A stretch of DNA of 64,000 bases, taken from positions 62,001 through 126,000 of the forward strand of contig JBDUYP010000007.1 of the NCBI GenBank assembly GCA_039944535.1, read 5' to 3'. The DNA is from JAMZMI01 sp039944535 (GTDB lineage: Bacteria > Bacteroidota > Bacteroidia > Cytophagales > Cyclobacteriaceae). Shown here piece by piece: positions 44,046 through 52,916 of the stretch. Each line of letters starts with the position of its first letter. Within the stretch, counting starts at the first letter, position 1. The position numbers were made by a program, and so were the translations under genes. Below the pieces are notes generated by a model. It was given only the letters and a program-made list of their open reading frames with translations. It searched no databases and was not told the origin of the DNA.

Positions 44046-44687
44046 TTAAGCATCCTTCCATTTGATGGTGCACCCGATGGCCTTTTCTTCCTTTACTGTG
44101 GGTTTTTGGCCCGCAAGCAAGGCATTTACGGCATCTTCAACATACGTTTTTTCCACATCTGAAGCGTCTCTTGGGCTGTCGTCTATCGCACCGATAAACT
44201 CTACCTTCAACTTGCCACTAGCTTCTTTGTTTATCACATATACGTGAGGCGTTTTGCTTGCCCCGAAAGCTCTGGCTACTTCTTGCGAGTCATCTCTTAG
44301 GTAAGGAAACGAGTATTTTTTGTCTTTGGCACGGGCGGCCATTTTCTCCATAGAGTCATCCGGCTGCTTAGTGATATCGTTTGGGTTGATGGCCAAAACG
44401 GGAAAGCCCTTCGCACTAAACTTTTGATCCAAATCAATGATTCGTTGTTCGTACAGCTTTGCGTAAGGGCAAGTGTTGCATGTGAAAACCACAATAAAAC
44501 CTTTGGCATCCTCATAATCCGACATAGAAACTATTTCGCCGGACGTTGATTTCAATTTGAAATCAGATACGGTATCTCCAATGCCATAACCGTCGGCTAT
44601 AGTTTCGGATGCGTTTACATAAAGTACGGCCGCTACTACGAGCAGCCCTGTGATAAGGGCAATTGATTTTGTCATAGGTCTTTTCAT
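44046..44687 (-). CDS. Exported thioredoxin-fold (AhpC/TSA-like) protein
   Basis: 213 residues with an N-terminal hydrophobic export segment (ALITGLLVVAAVLYV); an internal Met at residue 5 is an alternative start. The thioredoxin-like fold is of the AhpC/TSA type with VVFTCNTCPYAK (C-N-T-C, about 69-72), a peroxiredoxin/TlpA-like redox motif, and GASKTPHVYVI with the cis-proline (about 145). One further Cys lies near the C-terminus (IGCTIKWKDA). A periplasmic or membrane-anchored thiol-redox role is likely; the electron donor is unknown. The start overlaps the upstream TlpA-like gene's stop by 4 bp, so the two are coupled. Confidence 0.85.
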   Translation of the reverse strand: MKRPMTKSIALITGLLVVAAVLYVNASETIADGYGIGDTVSDFKLKSTSGEIVSMSDYEDAKGFIVVFTCNTCPYAKLYEQRIIDLDQKFSAKGFPVLAINPNDITKQPDDSMEKMAARAKDKKYSFPYLRDDSQEVARAFGASKTPHVYVINKEASGKLKVEFIGAIDDSPRDASDVEKTYVEDAVNALLAGQKPTVKEEKAIGCTIKWKDA

Positions 44688-45142
44688 TTAGAAATAATAT
44701 TACTAATAGTCTGGTGCAATTCTTCTCTGGTAAAGGCTTTTTCGAAAAAATAACGATTTCCACTTTTGTCGAGAATCAGAGTGGCGGGTATGGCACCTGT
44801 CCACGATGAATCCACTTTGTCGATAAAATCTTTTTCGTCTAATAGATAGGAGGAAAGCCCAATGCCTTTTTTCTTGAGTATAGAACTGGCTTTTTTGATT
44901 TCTTCTTCAAAGTCGAGACTAACCAAGGTGACGTCTAGGTCTGGGTTATCCGCAAGCTCGTCGAAGTAGGGTAATTCCTTCACACATGGCCCACACCATG
45001 AGGCCCAAAAATTGAAAACTTTAATGTGATTTTCATCACTGACCATTTCCTGGTTTAGATCATCCATATTGATTTTCACTACTTCCTGAGAGAAAGCAGA
45101 AGTGAATGTCAACAAAAATGCGCAAAGGGATAGTATTTTCAT
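44684..45142 (-). CDS. TlpA-like thioredoxin, exported
   Basis: 152 residues from ATG at 45142 (MKILSLCAFLLTF...); a frame to 45160 adds six residues before the signal peptide. The signal peptide ends AFSQE. Active site WASWCGPCVKELP (about 50-60) is a classic reductase-type CxxC; IPATLIL carries the cis-Pro. The family acts outside the cytoplasmic membrane to reduce disulfides, for example in cytochrome c maturation. Coupled to the following thioredoxin-fold gene by an ATGA overlap, suggesting a shared redox pathway. Its promoter would lie in the AT-rich region with DnaA boxes. Confidence 0.87.
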   Translation of the reverse strand: MKILSLCAFLLTFTSAFSQEVVKINMDDLNQEMVSDENHIKVFNFWASWCGPCVKELPYFDELADNPDLDVTLVSLDFEEEIKKASSILKKKGIGLSSYLLDEKDFIDKVDSSWTGAIPATLILDKSGNRYFFEKAFTREELHQTISNIISK

Positions 45143-45565
45143 GTGATGTCTAAAACGCATAAGATGCGGTTTGGGTTTTAGCTAATCCGTAAATATAAAT
45201 ATTCAAATAATTTTGGATAATCCACATTTCAGATATTGAGCTGTCATGGCTTTCTTATAACACAAGGCAAGTTTGCAATGACTAATGCGATGTGTTTTTT
45301 AACGCTTTTTCAATACGCCTACTTTGAGACCTCAATATTTTCAAAATATGTAATAAAAGATGATTCTATTTCAATTTTAAAATTCAAAATTTATTTATTC
45401 ACATTTTCTCCACTTTATCCACATGGGTTAATTGTCGAGACATAACTACTTGATAAACAGATTTATGCATGCCGGAATTTAAATTCAATTATTGTGGATA
45501 AATACTTTCGTGCAATAAAATTAAAGACAATCTAGAATTAAACTAAAGAATGGTGTGAGTCTCCT
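45143..45565. other. AT-rich intergenic region with DnaA boxes; candidate replication origin
   Basis: 423 bp without a credible gene. Perfect DnaA boxes (TTATNCACA) occur at 45395-45403 (TTATTCACA), 45415-45423 (TTATCCACA) and, inverted, 45493-45501 (TGTGGATAA). A degenerate overlapping pair, TTTGGATAATCCACA, lies at 45212-45226, each half one mismatch from consensus. Between them runs an almost pure A/T stretch (about 45333-45400) that could act as the unwinding element. A TTG-started 69-codon frame (45236-45445) is rejected. dnaA, parA and gidA are not in the window, so the evidence is local sequence only. Confidence 0.45.
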
Positions 45566-47344
45566 TTACTCGCGGCTCTGTCGAATCAATTTTGTACGGT
45601 ATGCGTTGAAAATGCGGGCTTTTGAAACAAATCCGAGATATTTTCCATCCTCAATGACTGGAAGGTTCCATGCCTGTGTCACTTCAAATTTATTCATCAC
45701 CGATTGCATTTTTTCCTGAGGGCTTACAAAGTCAGGAGGCCTGTGCATGAGCGTTTTGATCACTACAGTTTCCTGCTTTGCGGCATCAAACATGATCTCA
45801 CGGACATCATCAAGCGTAACAATGCCCTCGAGCTCCTGGTTTTCGTTCACAACCGGGAAGATATTCCGCTTGCTCTTTTTTACCAACTTGATCAATTCCG
45901 AAAGGGAGGCATTCGGATCTATGGTGAGCAGGTCCTTTTCTACAATTTTTTTGATGTTGATCTGGTTTAGGATCATACGATCCCGATCATCCCGAATCAA
46001 CTGGCCACTTTCTATGAGCCTCTTGGTATAGATTGAGTGCTTTTCGAAATATGAAATGGTAATAAAGGAGATAGCTGAGACCAACATGAGCGGCACGAAG
46101 AGCATGTATCCACTGGTGATTTCTGCAATGAGGAAAATCCCTGTGAGTGGAGCATGTAATACTCCACTCAACACACCGCACATACCTACTAGTGTGAAGT
46201 TGCTCGGGCTCACTTTGGAAGCTGGATACACGATGTTGGCCATATAAGAAAACAAAAAGCCGGTAACACCACCCATAAAGAGTGAAGGTGCAAAAACACC
46301 ACCGCTACCACCGGCACCAATGGTGAATGCCGATGCAATTGGTTTTACAATAATGATCAGGAGTAAAAACAGAACTATGATATATTGTTTTTCGGCGAAG
46401 GAGTAAAAGAGGCTGCTATCAAAAAGTTGAATTTCTTTTCCTGCCAATAATGACTTGATGGATTCATAGCCTTCACCATAAATAGGAGGAAAAGTGAAAA
46501 TGATCAGAGCGAGTCCAAGTCCCCCCACAATTGCCCTGATGTAGTTGTTTTTAATCTTGTCTATGAGGCCTTCTGCGGCGAAAAGCGTTCTGGTAAAGTA
46601 TAGCGAGACAAGCCCGCAAAGAATTCCCAGTAGGATATAAAACGGCGTATCGTGGGCGGCAAATGAGTCTGTGAGTTTAAATGAAAACAGGATGTCTTCT
46701 CCTAAAAGTACAATACTCACTAGCTGTCCGCTCACCGATGCAATAAGGATGGGAATGAACTTGTTGATTTTCACCTCATTCATCAATACTTCGATGGCAA
46801 AGATGACACCTGCTATGGGCGAGTTGAAGATACCCGAAATGGCTCCTGCGGCTCCACAACCGATAAGAAGTGCTCGCTTTTTGTAGTCAAGGTGAAAAAA
46901 TTGCCCCACATTGGAGCCAATGGCTGAGCCAGTTACTACTATGGGTGCCTCCAAACCAACAGAACCCCCAAACCCAACGGTGATGGCACTCTTTAGCATG
47001 TTGGACACCATATACCTTTTGCGAATGCGGCTGGAATTGAGACTAATGGCTCTCAAAATACGTGTGATACCATGTCCGGGCGTGTCTCTTACGATATAGG
47101 TACGCACAATTACTGTCAATAGAATACCGATCATCGGATAGACTATATACAGGTAGTTGATTTTGGTGATGTCCAGGTTTTGCTGAAGGAGATGCTGGAT
47201 AAAATGAACGGTGCTTTTGAGTGTCACAGCAGCCAGACCTGCGATAAGCCCAATGAGGCTTGCTAAAATTAGGGTGAAATTGTTATCACTTATATGTTTG
47301 AGCCTCCAAACAAGGAACTTCATGATATATTTGGGTGCCGTCAT
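45566..47344 (-). CDS. ClC-family chloride channel/transporter with CBS pair
   Basis: 592 residues; an internal Met at residue 8 (MKFLVWRL) is an alternative start. About ten or more membrane segments. ClC motifs: TPGHGI (for GSGIP), GGSVGLEAPIV (gating Glu, about 126-136) and GGVFAPSLF (about 351). Two CBS domains occupy about residues 465-585 (LLTIDPNASLSELIKLV; MHRPPDFVSPQEKMQSVMNKF) and may regulate gating by nucleotide binding. The protein moves chloride or other anions across the inner membrane; channel versus H+ antiport cannot be decided here. It follows map by 48 nt. Confidence 0.92.
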   Translation of the reverse strand: MTAPKYIMKFLVWRLKHISDNNFTLILASLIGLIAGLAAVTLKSTVHFIQHLLQQNLDITKINYLYIVYPMIGILLTVIVRTYIVRDTPGHGITRILRAISLNSSRIRKRYMVSNMLKSAITVGFGGSVGLEAPIVVTGSAIGSNVGQFFHLDYKKRALLIGCGAAGAISGIFNSPIAGVIFAIEVLMNEVKINKFIPILIASVSGQLVSIVLLGEDILFSFKLTDSFAAHDTPFYILLGILCGLVSLYFTRTLFAAEGLIDKIKNNYIRAIVGGLGLALIIFTFPPIYGEGYESIKSLLAGKEIQLFDSSLFYSFAEKQYIIVLFLLLIIIVKPIASAFTIGAGGSGGVFAPSLFMGGVTGFLFSYMANIVYPASKVSPSNFTLVGMCGVLSGVLHAPLTGIFLIAEITSGYMLFVPLMLVSAISFITISYFEKHSIYTKRLIESGQLIRDDRDRMILNQINIKKIVEKDLLTIDPNASLSELIKLVKKSKRNIFPVVNENQELEGIVTLDDVREIMFDAAKQETVVIKTLMHRPPDFVSPQEKMQSVMNKFEVTQAWNLPVIEDGKYLGFVSKARIFNAYRTKLIRQSRE

Positions 47345-47392
47345 GATGATGCTTGTGTCAGGCCTGCGTTATGGTAACAGGCTAAGTTTTGG

Positions 47393-48184
47393 TTAGATAA
47401 AGGTGCCATTGACTTTTTTCAAAGCTTCCTCAATGTAGTCAAACGTTGATAGAATCTCCGGCTTGCCATCTACAATAGCCACATCATGTTCGAAGTGAGC
47501 AGAGGGCTTGCCATCCGCTGTGACGATGGTCCATCCATCTGATTTTTGTATAACTCGTCTCGTGCCCATGTTTATCATGGGTTCTATTGCCAAAACCAGT
47601 CCTTCTTTAAGCAAGGATCCGCGCCCCCTTTTTCCATAATTTGGAACGTTAGGGCTTTCGTGCATTTTTCTGCCCAGACCATGACCTACCAGCTCTCTCA
47701 CTACTCCATACCCAAAACTCTCGGTGTAATTCTGAACGGCATAACTCACGTCCCCCATTCTGTTTCCTGCTTTTATCTGCTCTATTCCCAGGTAGAGGCT
47801 TTTTTTGGTGACGGTGAGAAGTTGTTTTACATCATCAGAAATTTCGCCAACAGCGAATGTATAAGCGTGATCTCCGTAAAAGCCATTTTTGAGAGCCCCA
47901 CAATCCAGACCTACTATATCTCCGTCTTTCAGAGGTTGATTGGTAGGCAAACCATGAACAACCTGCTCATTGACGGAAGTGATGATGGTGTTCGGATAAT
48001 CGTAAAGCCCAAGAAATCCTGGTTCAGCTCCCTGATCCCTGATAAACTCTTCGGCATATTGATCCAGCTGTAGCGGAGTGATTCCGGGCTTGATCAGTTC
48101 GGCCATCAGACCCAAAGTCTTTGATACAATCTGAGCACTTTCGCGCATCAGCTCTATTTCTTCTTTGGATTTGTAATGGATCAT
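47393..48184 (-). CDS. map: Methionine aminopeptidase, type I
   Basis: 263 residues, the usual type I length. Metal-binding residues are visible in GLDCGALKNGFYGDHAYTF (two Asp), ELVGHGLGRKMHESPNVPN (His), VLAIEPMINMG (Glu) and HFEHDVAI (Glu). It removes the initiator methionine from new proteins in the cytoplasm. It stands alone rather than in the secY-map-infA ribosomal cluster, so a second copy may exist elsewhere in the genome. The gene ends 48 nt before the ClC gene. Confidence 0.95.
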   Translation of the reverse strand: MIHYKSKEEIELMRESAQIVSKTLGLMAELIKPGITPLQLDQYAEEFIRDQGAEPGFLGLYDYPNTIITSVNEQVVHGLPTNQPLKDGDIVGLDCGALKNGFYGDHAYTFAVGEISDDVKQLLTVTKKSLYLGIEQIKAGNRMGDVSYAVQNYTESFGYGVVRELVGHGLGRKMHESPNVPNYGKRGRGSLLKEGLVLAIEPMINMGTRRVIQKSDGWTIVTADGKPSAHFEHDVAIVDGKPEILSTFDYIEEALKKVNGTFI

Positions 48185-48226
48185 GCTTCGGATATTTATT
48201 GAATTAAGGCGGCAAAATTAAGCATA

Positions 48227-48256
48227 AACAAAAAAGCCCCCGATAAATCGGAGGCT
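48227..48256 (-). terminator. Intrinsic terminator of the SPOR-like gene
   Basis: Minus strand: AGCCTCCGAT TTAT ... CGGGGGCT with a T-run (TTTTTT) after it; the stem has one mismatch (A-C). It lies 25 nt past the stop of the SPOR-like gene and upstream of map. Confidence 0.8.
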
Positions 48257-48281
48257 TATATTTTCAATCGAAAAGAATATT

Positions 48282-48896
48282 TTATGATTTGGATACTCCT
48301 TCAAGTACTTCCTTGATAGGTACACGCTTGCCGTCTTTGAATGAAACGATCCACGCATCCTTCACACCCATTTCTCTTAGGTATTTTTTGAAGGTGTCTG
48401 CTTCCCAATAGTCTCTAAACACGCCTAGTGAATATTTCTGAACATTTCCGTCGGTCTCACCTGAGAAGGTTTCAGATGACTTGGAATATTTGCTCAAATC
48501 CTTTTTGGCGAAAGCTCCTATCTGTACTTTGAAAACCACGCCTTTAGACTCGTCTATTCTACCTCCTACGTCAGCAGGCTGAGTTTTGGCGACAGAGGCC
48601 GCTTTTTTGGCAGAAGCTACTTGATTTCTCAAGTCAGAAATTTGAGATTCGTATTGCGCGATTTGGTCGTCTTTGTCTGCGATTCTGTCGTCAACACTTG
48701 AAAGCTCATTTTTCAAACTAGAAACCTGGCTTTTGAGGGATTTATTCTCCTCTATAAGGGTCTTATATTGTTCTGGCTCTAAAGCCTTAATCCTTTTCTT
48801 CCATTGTTTGGCCTCTTTTTTTGACATCTGAGCGGCAGCATCAAATGTGAATGAAACGCAAAGTGCCAGGGCGATTAAAGTCAATATTCTTTTCAT
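48282..48896 (-). CDS. Exported coiled-coil protein with SPOR-like C-terminus
   Basis: 204 residues with a signal peptide ending DAAAQ (about residue 22). A long heptad coiled coil follows (about 35-95, LIEENKSLKSQVSSLKNEL and IAQYESQISDLRNQV). The C-terminal domain (about 118-195) has the SPOR pattern VFKVQIGAFAKKD ... YSLGVFRDYWEADTFKKYLR. SPOR domains bind denuded peptidoglycan at division sites; an envelope or cell-division role is inferred. It has its own terminator and stands alone between map and fumC. Confidence 0.82.
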   Translation of the reverse strand: MKRILTLIALALCVSFTFDAAAQMSKKEAKQWKKRIKALEPEQYKTLIEENKSLKSQVSSLKNELSSVDDRIADKDDQIAQYESQISDLRNQVASAKKAASVAKTQPADVGGRIDESKGVVFKVQIGAFAKKDLSKYSKSSETFSGETDGNVQKYSLGVFRDYWEADTFKKYLREMGVKDAWIVSFKDGKRVPIKEVLEGVSKS

Positions 48897-48972
48897 CTTT
48901 TAAGCAATTGATTATTAAATGTTTAGATATCTTTTACTAAAGTACAAAAATAACTTTAAAAAAAACAATTAT

Positions 48973-50376
48973 CTATTTTTTCAGTGAGCCAATCATGTCC
49001 TCTGGTTTGACCCATTCGTCAAACTCTTCACTACTAAGATAGCCTAATTCTACGGCAGCTTTCCTAAGGGTAGTGCCTTCTTTATGTGCTTTTTTCGCAA
49101 TTTTAGCTGCTTTTTCGTACCCAATGTGGGTGTTCAGGGCAGTAACCAGCATCAAAGAATTTTCCAGTTTTTCTTTGATAACGGGGTAATTTGGCTCTAT
49201 GCCTATGGCACAGTTGTCATTGAAAGATTCGCACGCATCTCCGATCAATCTAGCTGATGTTAGCAGATTATAGACCATCATTGGTTTGAATACATTGAGC
49301 TCAAAGTGTCCGGTCATGCCTCCGGTGGCTATTGCAACATCGTTTCCAATTACCTGAGCGCAAACCATTGTGAGCGCTTCGCATTGGGTTGGGTTTACTT
49401 TACCAGGCATGATGGATGACCCTGGTTCATTTTCAGGAATGATGATCTCACCTATACCACTTCTTGGGCCAGAGCATAGCATTCTCACATCATTGCCAAT
49501 TTTCATCAAACTGACCGCAAGCTGCTTAAGCGCTCCGTGGGTTTCTACGATGGCATCATGAGCAGCGAGTGCTTCGAATTTATTTTTAGCAGTTACGAAA
49601 GGGAGGTTTGAATTTTCGGCGATTTTCTTTGCTACGAGTACATCATATCCGGCTGGTGTGTTAAGGCCTGTGCCTACTGCCGTTCCTCCAAGTGCAAGTT
49701 CTGACAAGTGAGCCAACGTGTTGTTCAGGGCCTTCAATCCATGATCCAGCTGCGCCACATATCCGGAAAACTCCTGACCCAGACTCAACGGAGTGGCATC
49801 CATGAAGTGGGTTCTTCCTATTTTCACCACACTCATAAAGGCATCTGATTTTGCCTTCAATGTGTCCCTCAGCTTCGTCACCTTCGGAATGGTGTTTTCA
49901 ATGAGAATTTTGTACCCGGCAATGTGCATGGCCGTGGGGAAAGTGTCGTTTGACGATTGACTTTTATTTACATCATCATTGGGGTGTACCACTTTCTTAT
50001 CGTCTGTGAGCTTCCCCCCGTTGATCACATGTGCACGGTTAGCTACCACTTCGTTGCAGTTCATGTTGGACTGGGTACCGCTACCTGTCTGCCAGATCAC
50101 CAATGGGAACTGATCATCGAGCTTTCCTGCAAGAATCTCATCGCACACTTGTGTGATCAAATCTGACTTTTCTTTTGGCAACACACCCAGCTCAGCGTTT
50201 GCCTGAGCGGCGGACTTTTTTAGGATAGCAAATGCCTGGACGATCTCCATTGGCATTTTCATATTCTCGCCTCCTATTTTGAAGTTGTTTCGTGATCTCT
50301 GGGTTTGGGCTCCCCAATACTTGTCGGCAGGTACTTGTACCTCGCCCATGGTGTCATGCTCTATGCGGTATTCCAT
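48973..50376 (-). CDS. fumC: Fumarate hydratase, class II
   Basis: 467 residues, normal length. Class II fumarase/aspartase superfamily: SSNDTFPTAMH (about 140), GTAVGTGLN and the signature GSSIMPGKVNPTQ (about 318, mobile loop with catalytic Ser). The start MEYRIEHDTMGEVQVP and the GENMKMP segment favour fumarase over aspartase. It interconverts fumarate and malate in the TCA cycle in the cytoplasm. Monocistronic on the minus strand; an 89-bp gap follows before the TonB receptor. Confidence 0.93.
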   Translation of the reverse strand: MEYRIEHDTMGEVQVPADKYWGAQTQRSRNNFKIGGENMKMPMEIVQAFAILKKSAAQANAELGVLPKEKSDLITQVCDEILAGKLDDQFPLVIWQTGSGTQSNMNCNEVVANRAHVINGGKLTDDKKVVHPNDDVNKSQSSNDTFPTAMHIAGYKILIENTIPKVTKLRDTLKAKSDAFMSVVKIGRTHFMDATPLSLGQEFSGYVAQLDHGLKALNNTLAHLSELALGGTAVGTGLNTPAGYDVLVAKKIAENSNLPFVTAKNKFEALAAHDAIVETHGALKQLAVSLMKIGNDVRMLCSGPRSGIGEIIIPENEPGSSIMPGKVNPTQCEALTMVCAQVIGNDVAIATGGMTGHFELNVFKPMMVYNLLTSARLIGDACESFNDNCAIGIEPNYPVIKEKLENSLMLVTALNTHIGYEKAAKIAKKAHKEGTTLRKAAVELGYLSSEEFDEWVKPEDMIGSLKK

Positions 50377-50465
50377 CGTGATAATTAGCTAAATATTTAT
50401 GGTGTAAAGATAGCAATGGAATTTGGCTTAACTCTGAAGTGAATCAATTGATCCTCTGAGATATG

Positions 50466-52916
50466 CTATTTGGGCTTTGAAAAATTGTATCCGAGAGAAA
50501 AATAAAAGCTTCTCCCATCTGATGGCATGATCCCCGGACCGGGGTAACCGGCTGCTCTTCGTGTGAAGTATTTGCTGTTTAGCAAATTATTGACTCCAGC
50601 TTCGGCTTTAAATCCTTTCCCTATTTTATAACCCGTAGAAAAATCCACAACACTGTAGGCTGGAATCAAGCCCTCTACTGCTCCTGCCACAGGCCCTTTT
50701 TCGTTTGAGGCGTCAGAATATTGCTCGGCTACAGTGGTAAACAAAAGTGAGGTGCTAAGTCTATCACCTTTGTAGCTAAGCCCTGATTTGATGTTGTACA
50801 TTGGTACCAGTTCCACTTTGTTACCTTCTATTCCATTTTGCTCTGATTTTTGATATTCCGAATCAATAAGCCCCAAATTGATAAACCAGGAGAGGTTATC
50901 CGATCTATCACGGGTAGAATTGAAGATGGCGAAAAGGTTCATTTCTATAAATGCTTCTAAACCGTAAGTCTGGGCATCAGCGATATTGGTCCTATATCTA
51001 TAGGTACGATCTATCAAGTTATTGAATCTGGGATCTGGCTCGGAGGCCAAAACTGTGCCTATTCGATCGTTATACCTCAGCAGAAAAAGACTGATATCAT
51101 AATTTAAAAAACCCTGAATATTTCCTCTGGATCCCAGGTCGAAGTTTCCCCCAAATTCGTCCTGAATATTTTCGTCCACTATGAGAGATGGATTGTTGAC
51201 TCGGATATCGTTGAAATTGATAGAGCGATAGTTTTGCGAATAGTTGCCATAAAACTCAACCCTGGAGTTGAGTTTATAACTGATACCCAGCCCACCGAAA
51301 AGAAAGGATCGGCTTCTGCTCAATTCTTCATAAATGACCGTGTCTGTCAGCACGTTTCCGGCCAAATCACTTGTGGTGTTTCTGTAATATCCATCTGCTT
51401 CGGTTTTGATATACTCGAAACGAGCCCCGGGCGTAATGCTGAATTTGGGAGTGAGGTTAAAGATGTTTTCCGCGAAAAGAGACACATTGGTTCCAGGCAG
51501 ATCAAAATCTGACCCTTCAAGTCTATCCGGGTTGTTGTATTCAAAATTGTGGTTGTCTCCGGCCGGGCCATTTCCTTGTTGGCGATGGGTAAAGCCTTTG
51601 TAAAAACGTGAGCCAATCAGAAAAGCCGATTGCTCTTTTCCGATGTAGTAGTTGTAGATCAGGCGCGTTTCATTTCCCCAGTTTCGAAATTCATCAGCAA
51701 GCAGGTCTCTCTCCATGCTTTCGTCATCAGGGCGATCTATGCGTCCTAAATTGCCCAGAGCATCCTTAGCACCTATCAGTGTGAAGGTTCGACTATTGAG
51801 TCGGAGGTTGGAACTGAAATCATAATCAAGGTGCACAGTTATAAGGTTCCAATTCACACGGAACCAATTTCTTTCCCGGTTTGATTGTTTGGGGTTTTCA
51901 TAAAACTGGTTGTCGGTAACTCCTCCTGGCTGCTTGGACAGGTAATTCATCCTGGTGTACTCAACACCCGCTTTGAAGGCATCAGAAAATGCATAATGAA
52001 GATCAAAATAAGAGGTTATTGAACTAAAATCAGTATTGCAGCGCCAGCAATCTCCACCCACTGTTCTGTTGAAAAAGAAATAACTCATTTTACCTGCAGT
52101 GCCCCCTGCGTCTATATAGCTGTTGTAAAAGCCAAGCGAGTTGTAAGTCTGTTCGGTGTTTACTTCGATGATCTTGTCTGCTGGAGCCTGCTTGATTTTA
52201 AAGTTGACTAACCCGCCAAACTGAGTGCCGTACTGGAGTGAAGCTGCCCCGCGAACCAGCTCGATTTTTTCTACTGCTTGTATAGGAGGCGTGTAGTAGC
52301 TTTCGGGATATCCCAAGGCATCCGCAGAAATGTCAAAACCATTTTGGCGCGTATTGAAATTGGCATTTCTGTTGGGGCTCAAACCACGAGTAGCAATTCC
52401 AATTTGTAGTCCGGCACAGTCACTCTCCCAGATATTTGCGCCTGGAATTTTCGCAAAAACCTGACGGGCATTGTTGGCAGCCTTATTGGCTACCATGTCC
52501 TCCAAAATGATTACTTCAGTCTTTTTAGCTTCATATATTCCTGCTCCGTCTATGGATTTTAAGCGCGTAATACCGAAGGTGTTGTCTTTATAATCCCGGA
52601 TCACTACCTCTCCCAGCTCCGTTTTCAGCTCGTTCATTTTCACATTCACTGTGGTGTTTGCAATGACGGAAATGCTTCGGGTTTGTGTTTGAAACCCAGG
52701 CAAGAATACGGTAAGCGTATGCTCTCCTTGAGCAACATTGGAGAGTAGAAATTCTCCTTTTAGATTCGTTTCTACGAAAACCGAACTTTGGTCGAGGATG
52801 ACAGTGGCTTTCTCTTCCAACCTTGCTCCGGTTGACACGACTCCCGAGATTTGGAATTGAGCCTTAAGGGCTAGGCTGAAGGTTATGAGTGCGATATAGA
52901 TTAGAGCCTTTTTCAA
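50466..52916 (-). CDS. TonB-dependent outer-membrane receptor (FecA-like)
   Basis: 816 residues with a signal peptide (LIYIALITFSLALKAQ), an N-terminal carboxypeptidase-regulatory-like beta-sandwich (about 20-95, FQISGVVSTGARLEEKA) typical of Bacteroidota receptors, a plug (about 120-235, IELVRGAASLQYGTQFGG) and a 22-strand-type barrel to the end. Plug features such as IPGANIWESDCAGLQIGIATRG resemble FecA-like siderophore/iron receptors. TTG is the start (52914-52916), overlapping the HTTM stop by 4 nt (TTGA). It is last in the four-gene iron-type operon and should import a ferric complex across the outer membrane. Confidence 0.9.
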   Translation of the reverse strand: MKKALIYIALITFSLALKAQFQISGVVSTGARLEEKATVILDQSSVFVETNLKGEFLLSNVAQGEHTLTVFLPGFQTQTRSISVIANTTVNVKMNELKTELGEVVIRDYKDNTFGITRLKSIDGAGIYEAKKTEVIILEDMVANKAANNARQVFAKIPGANIWESDCAGLQIGIATRGLSPNRNANFNTRQNGFDISADALGYPESYYTPPIQAVEKIELVRGAASLQYGTQFGGLVNFKIKQAPADKIIEVNTEQTYNSLGFYNSYIDAGGTAGKMSYFFFNRTVGGDCWRCNTDFSSITSYFDLHYAFSDAFKAGVEYTRMNYLSKQPGGVTDNQFYENPKQSNRERNWFRVNWNLITVHLDYDFSSNLRLNSRTFTLIGAKDALGNLGRIDRPDDESMERDLLADEFRNWGNETRLIYNYYIGKEQSAFLIGSRFYKGFTHRQQGNGPAGDNHNFEYNNPDRLEGSDFDLPGTNVSLFAENIFNLTPKFSITPGARFEYIKTEADGYYRNTTSDLAGNVLTDTVIYEELSRSRSFLFGGLGISYKLNSRVEFYGNYSQNYRSINFNDIRVNNPSLIVDENIQDEFGGNFDLGSRGNIQGFLNYDISLFLLRYNDRIGTVLASEPDPRFNNLIDRTYRYRTNIADAQTYGLEAFIEMNLFAIFNSTRDRSDNLSWFINLGLIDSEYQKSEQNGIEGNKVELVPMYNIKSGLSYKGDRLSTSLLFTTVAEQYSDASNEKGPVAGAVEGLIPAYSVVDFSTGYKIGKGFKAEAGVNNLLNSKYFTRRAAGYPGPGIMPSDGRSFYFSLGYNFSKPK

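Noticed and set aside
45236..45445. 69-codon frame in the DnaA-box region
   Set aside because: TTG start, very AT-rich and hydrophobic by composition, overlaps two perfect DnaA boxes.
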